Below are positions 1 to 10,890 of a DNA stretch of 64,000 nt, piece by piece (within the stretch, counting starts at the first letter, position 1; the number at the start of each line of letters is the position of its first letter). The position numbers and the translations under genes were made by a program. The notes below the pieces were generated by a model, which did not search any database, was not told the DNA's origin, and saw only the letters and a list, made by a program, of their open reading frames with translations. This DNA comes from Jeotgalicoccus coquinae (GTDB taxonomy: Bacteria > Bacillota > Bacilli > Staphylococcales > Salinicoccaceae). Location: NCBI RefSeq assembly GCF_014207425.1, contig NZ_JACHFF010000003.1, positions 62,001-126,000 of the forward strand, in the 5' to 3' direction.

Positions 1-248
1 AAGCAGTTCAGGAAATCAAAGCTGGTAAAGTTGAATACCGTGCTGAAAAAGCTGGTATTGTACACGTTGGAATCGGTAAAGTTTCATTTAGCGAAGAACA
101 GCTTGTAGAAAACTTTAAAGCAATTCACGATGCTCTTGAAAAAGCTAAACCTGCATCATCTAAAGGTGTTTACTTCAAATCAGTAACAGTATCCAGCACT
201 ATGGGGCCTGGAATCACTCTTGACCCAAGCGTTGTAAGAACTGTTTAA
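1..248 (+). CDS. rplA: 50S ribosomal protein L1, C-terminal part (truncated by window edge)
   Basis: The open frame enters from the left edge (first full codon at base 3) and stops at TAA 246-248, giving 81 residues. The tail reads [20 protein letters not shown], the conserved end of bacterial L1, which binds 23S rRNA at the L1 stalk and represses its own operon in many bacteria. It is followed within about 10 bases by the rplJ promoter, matching the usual rplK-rplA / rplJ-rplL order. Only the C-terminal third is visible. Confidence 0.96.
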   Translation, partial: AVQEIKAGKVEYRAEKAGIVHVGIGKVSFSEEQLVENFKAIHDALEKAKPASSKGVYFKSVTVSSTMGPGITLDPSVVRTV

Positions 249-258
249 TAAATAAATA

Positions 259-287
259 TTGACAAGTGTAGATATATCGGTTATATT
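259..287 (+). promoter_or_regulatory. Sigma-A promoter for rplJ-rplL
   Basis: A perfect -35 TTGACA (259-264) lies 17 bases from the -10 TATATT (282-287). It lies just after the rplA stop and just before the L10 leader, so it should drive rplJ-rplL separately from rplA. Confidence 0.8.
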
Positions 288-302
288 TACACTTGTAAAT
301 TT

Positions 303-400
303 TAAAAGATTACCTAAGACAGCAGGAGCTGATTTCATCAGCTTAATAATAATCCTGCCGAGGCAAATAAAAATGACTTGAATGATATTTATATAAATTC
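303..400 (+). promoter_or_regulatory. L10 leader (autoregulatory rplJ mRNA structure)
   Basis: The untranslated leader has the hallmarks of the Firmicute L10 leader. The outer stem GCAGGA (322-327) pairs with TCCTGC (353-358). Inside it is a perfect 7-bp hairpin AGCTGAT/ATCAGCT (327-343). The sequence CCTGCCGAGGCA follows. In this RNA family the L10(L12)4 complex binds the leader to control expression of its own genes. The leader leads into a strong terminator-like hairpin at 401-436, suggesting attenuation. Confidence 0.82.
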
Positions 401-436
401 AAGCACTTTTTGCCGCGGGTAAAAGGTGCTTTTTTT
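401..436 (+). terminator. Intrinsic terminator/attenuator at the end of the L10 leader
   Basis: A 14-bp stem with wobble pairs (401-414 with 418-431, 3-base loop) is followed by a run of T to 436. It sits between the leader structure and the rplJ ribosome binding site, so read-through here would set rplJ-rplL expression. Confidence 0.75.
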
Positions 437-469
437 ATTTGCACCAAAAATTAATGGAGGTGTAACTAC

Positions 470-973
470 ATGTCAAACGTGATGGAACAAAAACAACAGC
501 ACGTTGAGGTTATTGCAGAACAGCTTAAAAACTCAGTATCTACTGTATTAGTGGACTACCGTGGACTAACTGTTTCTGAAGTAACTGAATTACGTAAGCA
601 ATTACGTGATGCTGGAATTGAATTCAAAGTTTATAAAAACACGATGGTTCGCCGTGCTGCGGATTCACAAGGCTTATCTGAGCTTAATGAATTCCTGGTA
701 GGTCCAAGTGCAATCGCATTTTCTAACGAAGATGTTATCGCTCCTGCTAAAATCATCCACGAATTCGCTAAAAAACACGAAGCTTTAGAAATTAAAGCGG
801 GTGTCATCGAAGGTAGTTTCGTACCGGCGGAAGATGTTAAATCAATTGCATCTCTACCATCAAGAGACGGCTTACTTTCTATGCTGTTATCAGTATTACA
901 AGCACCAGTACGCAACTTCGCATATGCAGTTAAAGCTATCGGTGAAAAAGAAGAAGAAAACGGCGAAGCTTAA
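470..973 (+). CDS. rplJ: 50S ribosomal protein L10
   Basis: L10 anchors the L7/L12 dimers to the ribosome and forms the base of the stalk that recruits translation factors. The 167-residue product has the family features [20 protein letters not shown] near the N-terminus and [13 protein letters not shown], and ends in an acidic tail. GGAGG at 456-460 lies 9 bases before ATG 470; a second in-frame ATG at 482 is less well placed. The gene is followed by rplL with a short gap and no terminator, so the two are cotranscribed behind the L10 leader. Confidence 0.97.
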   Translation: MSNVMEQKQQHVEVIAEQLKNSVSTVLVDYRGLTVSEVTELRKQLRDAGIEFKVYKNTMVRRAADSQGLSELNEFLVGPSAIAFSNEDVIAPAKIIHEFAKKHEALEIKAGVIEGSFVPAEDVKSIASLPSRDGLLSMLLSVLQAPVRNFAYAVKAIGEKEEENGEA

Positions 974-1018
974 TATTAAGCACGCTTAAAACCAACAAAA
1001 AAATGGAGGAATATTATC

Positions 1019-1384
1019 ATGGCTAACAATGAACAAATCATTGAAATGATTAAAGAAATGTCAGTTTTAGAATTAAACGACTTAGTAAAAGCAATTGAAG
1101 AAGAATTCGGCGTAACTGCTGCTGCTCCAGTAGCTGCTGCAGGTGGCGGGGAAGCTGCTGCTGCTGAAGAACAAACTGAATTTGATGTAGAACTTACATC
1201 TGCAGGTTCATCTAAGATTAAAGTAATCAAAGTAGTTCGTGAAGCTACTGGTCTTGGTCTTAAAGATGCTAAAGAGCTAGTTGACGGCGCTCCTAAAGTT
1301 GTCAAAGAAGGTCTTTCTAAAGACGATGCTGAAGCTCTTAAAGCTCAACTTGAAGAAGTTGGCGCTGGCGTAGAAGTTAAGTAG
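1019..1384 (+). CDS. rplL: 50S ribosomal protein L7/L12
   Basis: This is the multi-copy stalk protein that binds EF-G, EF-Tu and IF2. The 121-residue product has the N-terminal dimerisation helix ([20 protein letters not shown]), an Ala/Gly-rich hinge (residues about 36-50) and the C-terminal factor-binding domain ([20 protein letters not shown]). GGAGGA at 1005-1010 precedes ATG 1019. It lies 45 bases after rplJ in the same operon and is followed by a terminator. Confidence 0.98.
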   Translation: MANNEQIIEMIKEMSVLELNDLVKAIEEEFGVTAAAPVAAAGGGEAAAAEEQTEFDVELTSAGSSKIKVIKVVREATGLGLKDAKELVDGAPKVVKEGLSKDDAEALKAQLEEVGAGVEVK

Positions 1385-1404
1385 TCTATATAAATTTTGA
1401 CACA

Positions 1405-1444
1405 AAAAGTTCCCGTAAACATAAGTTTATCGGGGACTTTTTTA
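1405..1444 (+). terminator. Terminator after rplL
   Basis: A stem AAAGTTCCCG pairs with CGGGGACTTT and is followed by a T run. It lies 20 bases after the rplL stop and before the methyltransferase gene, so it probably lowers read-through rather than fully separating the genes. Confidence 0.7.
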
Positions 1445-1472
1445 GTTACTTTTACTGATTGGGGGAGATTTA

Positions 1473-2060
1473 ATGTCTCACTATTTTACTACGGACAATA
1501 CACCGCATGAATTCAGCGAAATTAAGTTCAGTTTCAACGATCATGTCTACCGCTTTAAAACAGACCGCGGCGTATTTTCGAAAAACCAGATTGATTACGG
1601 CACAGAAGTGCTGATCAAAACTGTATTTGAGAATTTTAAAGGCTCGGGACAGCTGATAGATATGGGCGCAGGATACGGTCCAATCGGAACTGTGCTCGGA
1701 AGAGAGCTCGGCATGGAACCGGTAATGGTCGAAGTTAATGAAGATGCGATACAGTTATCCATTGAAAATACACGGCGGGAAAATCTGAAAGCCGACGTGC
1801 TCGACCGTGAAAGTTACGGCGATATGATATTTAATGTACTGCTGTATGTTACTAATCCGCCGTTCAGAGCGGGCAAAGATACAGTGCTCGGCATTTTAGA
1901 TGACGGGTATAACCGTCTTTCTGAAAACGGAGTGTTGTATATGGTTGTACAGAAAAAGCAGGGCATGCCTTCTTATAAAAAACATTTAAATTCGCTGTTT
2001 GGCAATGTTGAAATTGCATCAAAAGATAAAGGTTATTACATCTTAAAAAGCACGAAATAA
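1473..2060 (+). CDS. Class I SAM-dependent methyltransferase, RsmC/YbxB family
   Basis: This 195-residue protein is of the RsmC-like rRNA guanine-N2 methyltransferase type that lies between rplL and rpoB in Bacillus and Staphylococcus. It has the SAM-binding glycine loop LIDMGAGYGPIG (residues about 61-72), an acidic residue after the next strand (VEVNEDA), and the catalytic NPPF motif (VTNPPFRAGKD, about 127-137) typical of base N-methyltransferases. GGGGGAG at 1461-1467 precedes ATG 1473. The short length is that of the single-domain Firmicute form, lacking the extra N-terminal domain of E. coli RsmC. The RNA target is not proven by sequence. Confidence 0.85.
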   Translation: MSHYFTTDNTPHEFSEIKFSFNDHVYRFKTDRGVFSKNQIDYGTEVLIKTVFENFKGSGQLIDMGAGYGPIGTVLGRELGMEPVMVEVNEDAIQLSIENTRRENLKADVLDRESYGDMIFNVLLYVTNPPFRAGKDTVLGILDDGYNRLSENGVLYMVVQKKQGMPSYKKHLNSLFGNVEIASKDKGYYILKSTK

Positions 2061-2079
2061 AAGAAATTATATATTTGAC

Positions 2080-2109
2080 TTGACAAATTGTATATGTTAT
2101 TCTTATAGA
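2080..2109 (+). promoter_or_regulatory. Promoter for rpoB-rpoC
   Basis: The -35 TTGACA is at 2080-2085 and a -10 TATAGA at 2104-2109 (18-base spacer). It lies in the 237-base gap between the methyltransferase and rpoB. The rest of the gap (2110-2281) is a leader of about 170 bases in which I see no confident terminator. Confidence 0.65.
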
Positions 2110-2297
2110 ATGTTAAATTAATATCAATAAGTATGTACTTTTCTGTGCAGCTGTTGAATGGAGCATTTTAAATAAGTGTCCAGTTTAATAGGAAATGGAG
2201 TTGATTACGATTCCGTTTTCTTTTTGTCTTTTGAACTGCTGTCCGCTTAAATGTCCCATTATAGTTTACGCAAATATTATTAGGGGTGAATCTGTCG

Positions 2298-5200
2298 ATG
2301 AGTCAATTGATTCAGTATGGAAGACATGCACAACGTAGAAGTTATGCGCGTATCGAAGAGAAGTTAGAATTACCTAACTTAATTGAGATTCAGACGAAAT
2401 CGTACGAGTGGTTTTTAGAAACCGGTCTAATCGAAATGTTTAAAGATATTTCTCCGGTAGAGGATTTTACAGGAAATATGTCTTTAGAGTTTGTCGATTA
2501 CAAACTCGGCGAACCGAAGTATAACGAGGAAGAAGCGAAAGATCACGATTCAACTTACTCAGCACCGCTGAGAGTGAAAGTTCGTTTAGTCATCAAAGAA
2601 ACCGGCGAAGTTAAAGAGCAGGATGTATTTATGGGAGACTTCCCATTGATGACGGATACAGGGACATTCATTATTAATGGCGCTGAACGTGTAATCGTTT
2701 CGCAATTAGTAAGAAGCCCATCTGTATATTTCTCTGAGAAGTTCGACAAGAATGGTAAATTGAACTTCGGAGCAACAGTCATCCCTAACCGTGGCGCATG
2801 GTTAGAATATGAAATCGACGCAAAAGATGTCGTTTATGTAAGAATCGACCGCACGCGTAAATTACCGATTACGGTATTATTACGTGCGTTAGGTTTTGCA
2901 ACTGACGAAGAAATTATCAACCTTCTTGGCGATAACGAATATCTTCGTAATACGCTTGAGAAAGATGCGACGGAAACAGTCGACCAGGCCCTGTTAGAAA
3001 TTTACGAAAGATTGCGTCCAGGCGAACCGCCAACAGTAGAAAACGCACGTAATTTATTATATTCGAGATTCTTTGATCCGAAACGTTACGACTTAGCAAA
3101 TGTCGGACGTTACAAGATGAATAAGAAACTTCATCTGCAAAACCGTCTCTTCAACCAAGTGCTTACAGAACCGGTTGTCGACTCAGAGACAGGTGAAATT
3201 ATTGCTGAATCAGGTTCAACTATCGACCGCCGTACACTGGACTCGATTATGGAACAGCTTGAAACAACTGCGAACCTGAAAACTTACCACCTTGAGCAGG
3301 GTCTTTTAGATGAGCCTGTTGAAGTTCAGTCGGTAAAAGTAAGATCACGCAACAACGAAGAGCATTCAACTACAGTAATCGGCAACGCTTTCCCTGATGT
3401 GGAAGTTAAATCCATCACGCCGTCAGACATTATTTCTTCAATCAGTTACTTCTTTAACTTATTGGAAGGTGTCGGATTCACTGATGATATTGATCACCTT
3501 GGAAACCGCCGTCTGCGTTCAGTTGGTGAACTGCTTCAAAACCAGTTCCGTATCGGTGTTTCACGTATGGAGCGTGTTGTACGCGAAAGAATGTCTATTC
3601 AGGACACTGAGACTGTAACGCCTCAGCAGCTGATTAACATTCGTCCGGTAATTGCATCTATTAAAGAGTTCTTCGGAAGCTCGCAATTATCACAGTTCAT
3701 GGACCAGACGAACCCGCTTGCCGAATTGACGCACAAACGCCGTCTTTCTGCATTAGGGCCCGGCGGTTTAACCCGTGAACGTGCCGGAATGGAAGTTCGT
3801 GACGTTCACTACTCTCACTACGGACGTATGTGTCCAATCGAGACGCCTGAGGGACCAAACATCGGGCTGATTAACACACTTTCAAGTTATGCACGTGTGA
3901 ACGACTTTGGATTTATCGAAACACCTTACAGAAGAGTGGACCCTGAAACAAACAAGGTAACGAATCAAATCGATTACTTAACAGCTGACGAAGAAGACAG
4001 CTATGTTGTTGCACAGGCTAACGCTGTTCTTGGTGAAGACGGGACGTTCCTCGATGAGGAAGTTATCTGTCGTTTCCGCGGAAACAACACGCAGATGCAG
4101 CGCGACCGTATGGACTACATGGATGTATCGCCTAAGCAGGTAGTATCTGCTGCGACAGCTTGTATTCCATTCCTTGAGAACGATGACTCCAACCGTGCAC
4201 TTATGGGTGCGAACATGCAGCGTCAGGCAGTTCCATTATTAAACCCTGAATCACCATTCATCGGTACAGGTATGGAACACGTGTCTGCCCGCGACTCAGG
4301 TGCTGCTGTAGTTTCACGCTACAGAGGGCGCGTTGAACATGTTGAAGCTAAAGAAATTCACGTCCGCCGTATCGAAGATAAAAACGGTAAAGACGTAGAA
4401 ACAGAAAAAGATGTTTACAGAATGTCTAAATTCGTGCGTTCAAACGCAGGAACATGTTATAACCAGATTCCGATTATCGCTGAAGGCGACATCGTTGAAA
4501 AAGGTGAAATTTTAGCGGACGGTCCTTCAATGGACAACGGTGAAATGGCACTTGGACGCAACCTTGTTGTCGGCTTCATGACTTGGGACGGTTACAACTA
4601 TGAGGATGCTGTAATCATGAGTGAGCGTCTTGTAAAACAGGATGTATACACTTCAATTCATATTGAAGAATACGAATCTGAATCAAGAGACACTAAACTC
4701 GGACCTGAAGAAATTACACGTGACATTCCAAACGTATCTGACAGTGCGCTTAAGAAACTCGACGATCGCGGAATTGTTCATATCGGTGCTGAAGTTATCG
4801 ACGGCGACATTCTTGTTGGTAAAGTAACGCCTAAAGGTGTAACTGAATTAACTGCAGAAGAACGTCTGCTGCACGCAATCTTCGGTGAAAAAGCACGTGA
4901 AGTAAGAGATACTTCACTGCGTGTACCTCACGGTGCAGGCGGTATCGTGTTGGATGTTAAAGTGTTCAACCGTGAAGACGGCGACGAATTATCACCTGGT
5001 GTTAACCAGCTCGTACGTGTTTATATCGTTCAGAAGAGAAAGATTTCTGAAGGTGACAAGATGTGCGGACGCCACGGTAACAAGGGTGTAATTTCGAAGA
5101 TCTTACCGGAAGAAGATATGCCTTATATGCCTGATGGCACGCCAATTGACATCATGCTTAACCCGCTTGGAGTTCCATCCCGTATGAACATCGGTCAGGT

Positions 5201-5840
5201 GCTTGAACTTCACCTCGGTATGGCAGCACGTGCAATGGGCTTAAGAATGGCATCTCCTGTATTTGATGGAGCGAACGAAGACGATGTGTGGTCTACAATG
5301 GAAGAAGCAGGACTTGCACGCGACGGTAAGACGGTACTATACGACGGGCGCACAGGCGAACCGTTTGAAAACCGTATTTCTGTAGGTGTAATGTACATGC
5401 TGAAACTTGCACACATGGTTGACGATAAACTTCACGCAAGAAGTACTGGACCATACTCACTGGTTACACAGCAGCCACTGGGCGGTAAAGCACAGTTTGG
5501 TGGACAGCGTTTCGGTGAGATGGAAGTATGGGCACTTGAAGCATATGGTGCTGCGTACACATTACAGGAAATCCTGACAGTTAAATCCGATGATACTGTC
5601 GGACGGGTTAAAACATACGAAGCAATCGTTAAAGGTGAAAACCTGCCGAAACCTGGTGTTCCTGAATCATTCAGAGTATTGATGAAAGAACTTCAGAGTC
5701 TGGGTCTCGACGTAAGTATCATGGATGAAAACGACGAAGAAATTGAATTGCGCGATACAGAAGATGATGAGATTCAAAGCCAACCGACTCAATCGGACAA
5801 CGTAACTGCTTCAGCTAAAAATGAAAATGTTACTGAGTAA
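2298..5840 (+). CDS. rpoB: DNA-directed RNA polymerase subunit beta
   Basis: The beta subunit forms one pincer of RNA polymerase and part of the active site. I choose ATG 2298 ([19 protein letters not shown], 1180 aa) because AGGGGTG at 2282-2288 is a well-spaced ribosome binding site for it; the in-frame GTG at 2286 is part of that site. The rifampicin pocket (residues about 458-510: [13 protein letters not shown], then [20 protein letters not shown]) shows the usual susceptible residues. The active-site stretch [13 protein letters not shown] is intact. The C-terminus ends in an acidic, Gln/Asn-rich tail. It is 38 bases upstream of rpoC. Confidence 0.98.
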   Translation: MSQLIQYGRHAQRRSYARIEEKLELPNLIEIQTKSYEWFLETGLIEMFKDISPVEDFTGNMSLEFVDYKLGEPKYNEEEAKDHDSTYSAPLRVKVRLVIKETGEVKEQDVFMGDFPLMTDTGTFIINGAERVIVSQLVRSPSVYFSEKFDKNGKLNFGATVIPNRGAWLEYEIDAKDVVYVRIDRTRKLPITVLLRALGFATDEEIINLLGDNEYLRNTLEKDATETVDQALLEIYERLRPGEPPTVENARNLLYSRFFDPKRYDLANVGRYKMNKKLHLQNRLFNQVLTEPVVDSETGEIIAESGSTIDRRTLDSIMEQLETTANLKTYHLEQGLLDEPVEVQSVKVRSRNNEEHSTTVIGNAFPDVEVKSITPSDIISSISYFFNLLEGVGFTDDIDHLGNRRLRSVGELLQNQFRIGVSRMERVVRERMSIQDTETVTPQQLINIRPVIASIKEFFGSSQLSQFMDQTNPLAELTHKRRLSALGPGGLTRERAGMEVRDVHYSHYGRMCPIETPEGPNIGLINTLSSYARVNDFGFIETPYRRVDPETNKVTNQIDYLTADEEDSYVVAQANAVLGEDGTFLDEEVICRFRGNNTQMQRDRMDYMDVSPKQVVSAATACIPFLENDDSNRALMGANMQRQAVPLLNPESPFIGTGMEHVSARDSGAAVVSRYRGRVEHVEAKEIHVRRIEDKNGKDVETEKDVYRMSKFVRSNAGTCYNQIPIIAEGDIVEKGEILADGPSMDNGEMALGRNLVVGFMTWDGYNYEDAVIMSERLVKQDVYTSIHIEEYESESRDTKLGPEEITRDIPNVSDSALKKLDDRGIVHIGAEVIDGDILVGKVTPKGVTELTAEERLLHAIFGEKAREVRDTSLRVPHGAGGIVLDVKVFNREDGDELSPGVNQLVRVYIVQKRKISEGDKMCGRHGNKGVISKILPEEDMPYMPDGTPIDIMLNPLGVPSRMNIGQVLELHLGMAARAMGLRMASPVFDGANEDDVWSTMEEAGLARDGKTVLYDGRTGEPFENRISVGVMYMLKLAHMVDDKLHARSTGPYSLVTQQPLGGKAQFGGQRFGEMEVWALEAYGAAYTLQEILTVKSDDTVGRVKTYEAIVKGENLPKPGVPESFRVLMKELQSLGLDVSIMDENDEEIELRDTEDDEIQSQPTQSDNVTASAKNENVTE

Positions 5841-5878
5841 TGTGCTGAGCTTGAGAAAACTTTAGGGAGGAAAGCTCA

Positions 5879-8800
5879 TTGATAGATGTTAATAGATTTA
5901 AATATATGAAAATTGGTTTAGCGTCACCGGAAAAGATCCGTTCATGGTCTTTCGGTGAAGTGAAGAAACCGGAAACGATTAACTACAGAACATTAAAACC
6001 GGAACGCGATGGTTTATTCTGTGAGAAAATTTTCGGACCGACAAAAGACTGGGAATGTAGCTGTGGTAAATACAAACGTGTCAGATATAAAGGCATGGTT
6101 TGTGACCGCTGCGGTGTTGAAGTTACACGCGCTAAAGTAAGACGTGAAAGAATGGGGCACATTGAACTTGCAGCTCCAGTAACTCACATCTGGTACTTTA
6201 AAGGAATCCCGTCACGCATGGGTCTTCTTTTAGACATGTCACCTCGTTCACTTGAAGAAATCATCTATTTCGCATCTTACGCTGTAATTAAGCCGGGACC
6301 TACGGGTCTCGAGCCTAAACAGCTGTTAAGCGAACGTGAATATCGTGAATATTACGATAAATTCGGCAATACGTTCACAGCGAAAATGGGTGCTGAAGCA
6401 ATCAAGGAATTACTTCAGCTTGTAGATTTAAACGCAGAACTGGATATGCTCAGAAAAGAATTGGAAACTGCAACAGGTCAGCGTCTGACTCGTGCGATTA
6501 AACGACTTGAAGTTGTTGAAGCGTTCCGTCATTCAGGCAACGATCCGTCATGGATGATTCTTGATGTACTTCCAATTATTCCACCGGAAATCCGTCCGAT
6601 GGTACAGCTTGACGGCGGACGTTTTGCGACGAGTGATATGAACGACTTATACCGTCGTGTAATTAACCGTAACAACCGTCTGAAACGCCTTCTTGATTTA
6701 GGTGCACCGGGGATTATCGTTCAGAACGAGAAACGTATGCTGCAGGAAGCTGTAGATGCGCTTATCGATAACGGACGCCGCGGCCGTCCTGTAACAGGGC
6801 CGGGGAACCGTCCCCTTAAATCACTGTCTCATATGCTTAAAGGTAAGCAGGGGCGTTTCCGTCAAAACCTTCTTGGTAAACGTGTTGACTACTCAGGACG
6901 TTCGGTAATCGTTGTTGGACCGAGCCTGAAAATGTATCAGTGCGGACTGCCGAAAGAAATGGCGCTGGAACTGTTCAAGCCTTTCGTAATGAAAGAACTT
7001 GTAGCTCGTGATTTAGCAACAAACATCAAGAATGCCAAAGGTAAGATTGAGCGTATGGAAAACGAAGTATGGGATGTCCTGGAAGATGTTATTTCAGAAC
7101 ACCCGGTACTGCTGAACCGTGCACCGACACTTCACCGTCTTGGTATCCAGGCTTTCGAAGCGAAATTAGTTGAAGGTCGTGCAATCCGTCTTCACCCATT
7201 AGTAACAACAGCGTATAACGCTGACTTTGACGGTGACCAGATGGCAGTACACGTTCCTTTATCTAAAGAAGCACAGGCTGAGGCCCGCATGCTTATGCTT
7301 GCAGCTCAAAACATTCTTAACCCTAAAGATGGCAAGCCGGTAGTTACGCCGTCCCAGGATATGGTACTTGGTAACTACTACTTAACACTTGAGCGCGAAA
7401 ATATGAAGAACGAAGGACACATCTTCAAAGGTATCGACGAAGTCGTGATGGCTTACCAGAATGGTTACACATCACTTCATACTCGTATCGGTCTTCATAC
7501 GCAGGAGCTTTCTGAAGAGAAAGTTTCAGCTGAAAACAAAGGTAAAATCTTAATGACAACTGTCGGTAAAGTAATCTTTAACCAGATTATGCCGCCATCG
7601 TTCCCATATATTAACGAACCGACACGCGAAAATCTTGAGCGTAAAACGCCGAACAAATACTTCATCGACGGTAAAGACATTGGTGAAGGCGGCTTAGCTG
7701 AAAAAGTTGGGGAAATGCCTCTTGTTGCACCATTCGACAAGAAATTCCTCGGACAGGTTATCGCAGAAGTCTTCAATAAGTTCCACATTACAGAAACATC
7801 TGTCATGCTTGACCTTATGAAAGACTTAGGGTTCAAATACTCCGCTAAAGCCGGTATTACAGTAGGAGTATCAGACATCGTTGTACTTCCTGAGAAGCAG
7901 GTTATTATCGACGAGACTGAAGAGAAAGTTGAAAGAGTTCAAAAGCAGTTCTCACGCGGTTTAATTACTGAAGAAGAACGTTATAATGCTGTTATTGAAC
8001 TTTGGACGAAAGCTAAAGATATTATTCAGGATAAACTGATGGCATCATTACACCGTCTCAACCCGATCTTTATGATGAGTGACTCAGGTGCACGTGGTAA
8101 CGCGTCAAACTTCACGCAGCTGGCTGGTATGCGTGGACTGATGGCCAACCCGTCCGGTGAAATCATCGAGCTTCCGATCAAATCAAGTTTCCGTGAAGGA
8201 CTGACAGTACTTGAGTACTTCATTTCAACACACGGTGCGCGTAAAGGTCTTGCCGATACAGCACTGAAAACTGCTGACTCGGGTTATCTGACACGCCGTC
8301 TTGTAGACGTAGCTCAGGACGTTATCGTCCGCGAAGAAGATTGCGGTACGGATAAAGGACTTAATGTTTCTGCACTTACAGAAGGTTCGGAATTAATCGA
8401 GCCGCTGATCGACCGTCTTGAAGGCCGTTACGTGAAAGAAACAGTAAGACATCCGGAAACAAACGAAGTAATTCTCGGCAGTAACGAACTGATTACGCCG
8501 GATATTGCTAAAGAAATTATTAACGCAGGAATCGAAGAAGTTTATATCCGCTCAGCATTTACATGTAATACACGTCATGGTGTATGTGAACGCTGTTACG
8601 GTAAGAACCTTGCAACAGGTGAAAAAGTTGAAGTTGGGGAAGCAGTTGGTACAATTGCAGCCCAGTCAATTGGTGAGCCTGGTACACAGCTTACAATGCG
8701 TACATTCCACACAGGTGGGGTAGCAGGTAGCGATATTACACAAGGTTTACCTCGTATCCAGGAATTATTTGAAGCGCGTAACCCTAAAGGTCAGGCGCAG

Positions 8801-9499
8801 ATTTCAGAAATTCACGGTACGGTAACGGATATTGAAGTCGTTAAAGACCGTCAGCAGGAGGTCAAGGTTAAAGGTGAGCACGAAACTCGTACTTACATGA
8901 TACCTGGAGCTGCACGTCTGCTGGTTGAAATTGGCGATAAAGTCGGTCCGGGTGAAGTATTAAACGAAGGTTCAATCGAACCTAAACAGCTGCTTCAGGT
9001 AGCCGGTTTAAATACTACACAGGAATATCTGCTTAAAGAAGTACAGAAAGTATACCGCATGCAGGGGGTAGAAATCGGTGATAAGCACGTTGAAGTTATG
9101 GTTCGTCAAATGCTGCGTAAAGTTCGCATTATCGATGCCGGAGACACTTCATTATTACCGGGTGCTTTAGTAGAGATTCACACGTTCACTGACGCAAACA
9201 AAGAAATCTTCAAACAGAGAAAACGTCCGGCAACGGCGAAACCTGTGCTGCTTGGTATTACTAAAGCATCACTTGAAACGGAAAGCTTCCTGTCAGCAGC
9301 CAGCTTCCAGGAAACGACACGTGTCCTTACAGATGCAGCGATTAAAGGTAAGCGCGATGATCTTCTCGGTCTTAAAGAGAACGTTATTATCGGTAAACTT
9401 ATCCCTGCTGGTACGGGAATGCCTAAGTATAAAGACGTAGAAATAGATGTAGCTGAAAAAGCAGTATCTGAAGATGAAGCAGTTCTTTTAGAAGACTAA
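5879..9499 (+). CDS. rpoC: DNA-directed RNA polymerase subunit beta'
   Basis: This is the large catalytic subunit, 1206 aa. It starts with TTG at 5879 ([19 protein letters not shown]), 7 bases after AGGGAGGA. Visible motifs are the N-terminal zinc site CSCGK...CDRCG (residues about 60-78), the Mg-binding NADFDGDQM (about 447-455), the second zinc site [13 protein letters not shown] (about 897-909), and the bridge/trigger region [23 protein letters not shown] quoted here as TMRTFHTGG and [10 protein letters not shown]. It is followed by a strong terminator. Confidence 0.98.
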   Translation: MIDVNRFKYMKIGLASPEKIRSWSFGEVKKPETINYRTLKPERDGLFCEKIFGPTKDWECSCGKYKRVRYKGMVCDRCGVEVTRAKVRRERMGHIELAAPVTHIWYFKGIPSRMGLLLDMSPRSLEEIIYFASYAVIKPGPTGLEPKQLLSEREYREYYDKFGNTFTAKMGAEAIKELLQLVDLNAELDMLRKELETATGQRLTRAIKRLEVVEAFRHSGNDPSWMILDVLPIIPPEIRPMVQLDGGRFATSDMNDLYRRVINRNNRLKRLLDLGAPGIIVQNEKRMLQEAVDALIDNGRRGRPVTGPGNRPLKSLSHMLKGKQGRFRQNLLGKRVDYSGRSVIVVGPSLKMYQCGLPKEMALELFKPFVMKELVARDLATNIKNAKGKIERMENEVWDVLEDVISEHPVLLNRAPTLHRLGIQAFEAKLVEGRAIRLHPLVTTAYNADFDGDQMAVHVPLSKEAQAEARMLMLAAQNILNPKDGKPVVTPSQDMVLGNYYLTLERENMKNEGHIFKGIDEVVMAYQNGYTSLHTRIGLHTQELSEEKVSAENKGKILMTTVGKVIFNQIMPPSFPYINEPTRENLERKTPNKYFIDGKDIGEGGLAEKVGEMPLVAPFDKKFLGQVIAEVFNKFHITETSVMLDLMKDLGFKYSAKAGITVGVSDIVVLPEKQVIIDETEEKVERVQKQFSRGLITEEERYNAVIELWTKAKDIIQDKLMASLHRLNPIFMMSDSGARGNASNFTQLAGMRGLMANPSGEIIELPIKSSFREGLTVLEYFISTHGARKGLADTALKTADSGYLTRRLVDVAQDVIVREEDCGTDKGLNVSALTEGSELIEPLIDRLEGRYVKETVRHPETNEVILGSNELITPDIAKEIINAGIEEVYIRSAFTCNTRHGVCERCYGKNLATGEKVEVGEAVGTIAAQSIGEPGTQLTMRTFHTGGVAGSDITQGLPRIQELFEARNPKGQAQISEIHGTVTDIEVVKDRQQEVKVKGEHETRTYMIPGAARLLVEIGDKVGPGEVLNEGSIEPKQLLQVAGLNTTQEYLLKEVQKVYRMQGVEIGDKHVEVMVRQMLRKVRIIDAGDTSLLPGALVEIHTFTDANKEIFKQRKRPATAKPVLLGITKASLETESFLSAASFQETTRVLTDAAIKGKRDDLLGLKENVIIGKLIPAGTGMPKYKDVEIDVAEKAVSEDEAVLLED

Positions 9500-9560
9500 T
9501 TCACGGAAGATATTAATAAGAGAAAAGCATATGTATTTACGGGTCAGATGCATATACACA

Positions 9561-9588
9561 AGCCGCTCCGGAACGGGGCGGCTTTTTT
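9561..9588 (+). terminator. Terminator of the rpoBC operon
   Basis: A 10-bp GC-rich stem (AGCCGCTCCG with CGGGGCGGCT, 9561-9582, 2-base loop) is followed by six T. It ends the polymerase transcript before the rpsL promoter. Confidence 0.93.
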
Positions 9589-9690
9589 ATAAAAAACTTC
9601 GGAAAAGTCCGCGGATTTTTATAGCCATCACGCAATATTTATGTTAGTCTGTTTATGTCTTAACGATATGAAATTTTATATCGGGAATGC

Positions 9691-9720
9691 TTGACACTGA
9701 AGTTGCCGCAATGGTATTAT
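9691..9720 (+). promoter_or_regulatory. Promoter for rpsL-rpsG-fusA
   Basis: A perfect -35 TTGACA (9691-9696), an 18-base spacer and -10 TATTAT (9715-9720). It lies in the 372-base gap between rpoC and rpsL, about 150 bases before the rpsL start, leaving a structured leader. Confidence 0.75.
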
Positions 9721-9732
9721 TATTAAGGTTAC

Positions 9733-9809
9733 TTTATGAGGGACTTCGTGCCCGGTCATAAAGGAGACAAAGTGTATTTAGTGTAAGATTTACATCTTAC
9801 AGATTTTTT
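9733..9809 (+). promoter_or_regulatory. rpsL leader: hairpin, mini-ORF and attenuator-like terminator
   Basis: Three elements are lined up between the promoter and rpsL. A hairpin TTATGAGGG ... CCC-GG-TCATAA spans about 9734-9761. A strong ribosome binding site AAAGGAG (9760-9766) precedes a five-codon frame. A perfect 8-bp inverted repeat TGTAAGAT/ATCTTACA (9782-9789 with 9794-9801) is followed by six T (9804-9809). The first hairpin overlaps the ribosome binding site edge and the mini-ORF stop lies inside the 5' arm of the terminator. This geometry suits translation-coupled attenuation, but function is inference. Confidence 0.5.
9772..9786 (+). CDS. Possible four-residue leader peptide MYLV upstream of rpsL
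   Basis: GTG TAT TTA GTG TAA (9772-9786) sits 5 bases after AAAGGAG. Nothing else in the leader explains such a good ribosome binding site. The rpsL gene has its own site at 9855-9862. It could be chance; no homologue is known to me. Confidence 0.3.
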
Positions 9810-9871
9810 ATACTCTAAAAATGAACCACCTGGATGTGTGGATTAAGAAAAAGAGAGGAGGACATTCGATT

Positions 9872-10291
9872 ATGCCAACTATTAATCAGTTGATCAGAAA
9901 GTCACGCAGTACTAAATCATCAAAATCTGCCTCGCCTGCATTAAACAGAGGGTTTAACAGTCTTAAGAAACGCGTTACTACTGACGCTGCGCCACAAAAA
10001 CGCGGTGTTTGTACACGTGTAGGTACTATGACTCCTAAGAAACCAAACTCTGCTTTACGTAAATATGCACGTGTTAGATTATCAAATAACATTGAAGTAA
10101 ACGCGTATATTCCTGGAATTGGGCACAACCTGCAAGAACACAGTGTTGTACTTATCCGTGGAGGACGTGTTAAAGACTTACCGGGGGTACGTTACCACGT
10201 AGTCCGTGGTGCACTTGATACTTCAGGTGTTGAAGGCCGCAGACAGAGCCGTTCACATTACGGTGCTAAAAAGCCTAAAGGCGACAAGTAA
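9872..10291 (+). CDS. rpsL: 30S ribosomal protein S12
   Basis: S12 sits at the decoding centre and shapes translational accuracy. The correct start is ATG 9872 ([13 protein letters not shown], 139 aa), with GAGGAGGA just upstream; an in-frame ATG at 9821 has no binding site. The loops that decide streptomycin response, [11 protein letters not shown] and [13 protein letters not shown], carry the wild-type lysines. The first gene of the str operon: rpsL-rpsG-fusA. The L7Ae-like gene that often lies between rpoC and rpsL in Firmicutes is not present in the gap. Confidence 0.98.
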   Translation: MPTINQLIRKSRSTKSSKSASPALNRGFNSLKKRVTTDAAPQKRGVCTRVGTMTPKKPNSALRKYARVRLSNNIEVNAYIPGIGHNLQEHSVVLIRGGRVKDLPGVRYHVVRGALDTSGVEGRRQSRSHYGAKKPKGDK

Positions 10292-10360
10292 TATTAAGTT
10301 ACTTTAGCTGTAAAAACAAATTTAAAAAATGATAAAATAAAAGTTGGAAGGAGGATAATT

Positions 10361-10831
10361 ATGCCACGTAAAGGTCCAGTACCAAAAAGAGATGTTTTAC
10401 CGGATCCGATTCACAACTCTAAGCTTGTGACTAAACTCATCAACAAGATGATGATCGACGGTAAACGAGGAACTTCGCAAAAAATTCTTTATAATGCATT
10501 TGATCTAGTACAAGAACGTTCTGGTAAAGATGCTATGGAGGTTTTTGACGAAGCGATTGAAAACATTATGCCACTTCTTGAAGTTAAAGCACGCCGTGTT
10601 GGTGGGTCAAACTACCAAGTACCGGTTGAAGTTCGTCCTGAACGCCGTACTACTCTTAGCTTACGTTGGCTTGTGAACTACGCACGTCTGCGTGGGGAAA
10701 AGACAATGGAAGAAAGATTAGCTAACGAAATTCTTGATGCTGCAAACAACACAGGTGGAGCAGTTAAGAAACGCGAAGAAAGCCATAAAATGGCTGAGGC
10801 TAACAGAGCATTTGCACACTACCGCTGGTAG
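10361..10831 (+). CDS. rpsG: 30S ribosomal protein S7
   Basis: S7 nucleates assembly of the 30S head by binding the 3' domain of 16S rRNA. The 156-residue product begins [16 protein letters not shown] and contains the [19 protein letters not shown] signature. GGAGGA upstream (10350-10356) sets ATG 10361. It follows rpsL by 69 bases in the same operon. Confidence 0.98.
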   Translation: MPRKGPVPKRDVLPDPIHNSKLVTKLINKMMIDGKRGTSQKILYNAFDLVQERSGKDAMEVFDEAIENIMPLLEVKARRVGGSNYQVPVEVRPERRTTLSLRWLVNYARLRGEKTMEERLANEILDAANNTGGAVKKREESHKMAEANRAFAHYRW

Positions 10832-10890
10832 TATGCATTGCCTTTTAGTATTTAAATCTAATCCATACCTGGAAGGAGCAAAGAATACTC

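Noticed and set aside
3673-3830. Rifampicin-resistance substitutions in rpoB
   Set aside because: The pocket residues match the susceptible consensus at all positions I could compare.
9821-9871. N-terminal extension of S12 from ATG 9821
   Set aside because: No ribosome binding site precedes it, the added residues are not part of S12, and GAGGAGGA directly precedes ATG 9872.
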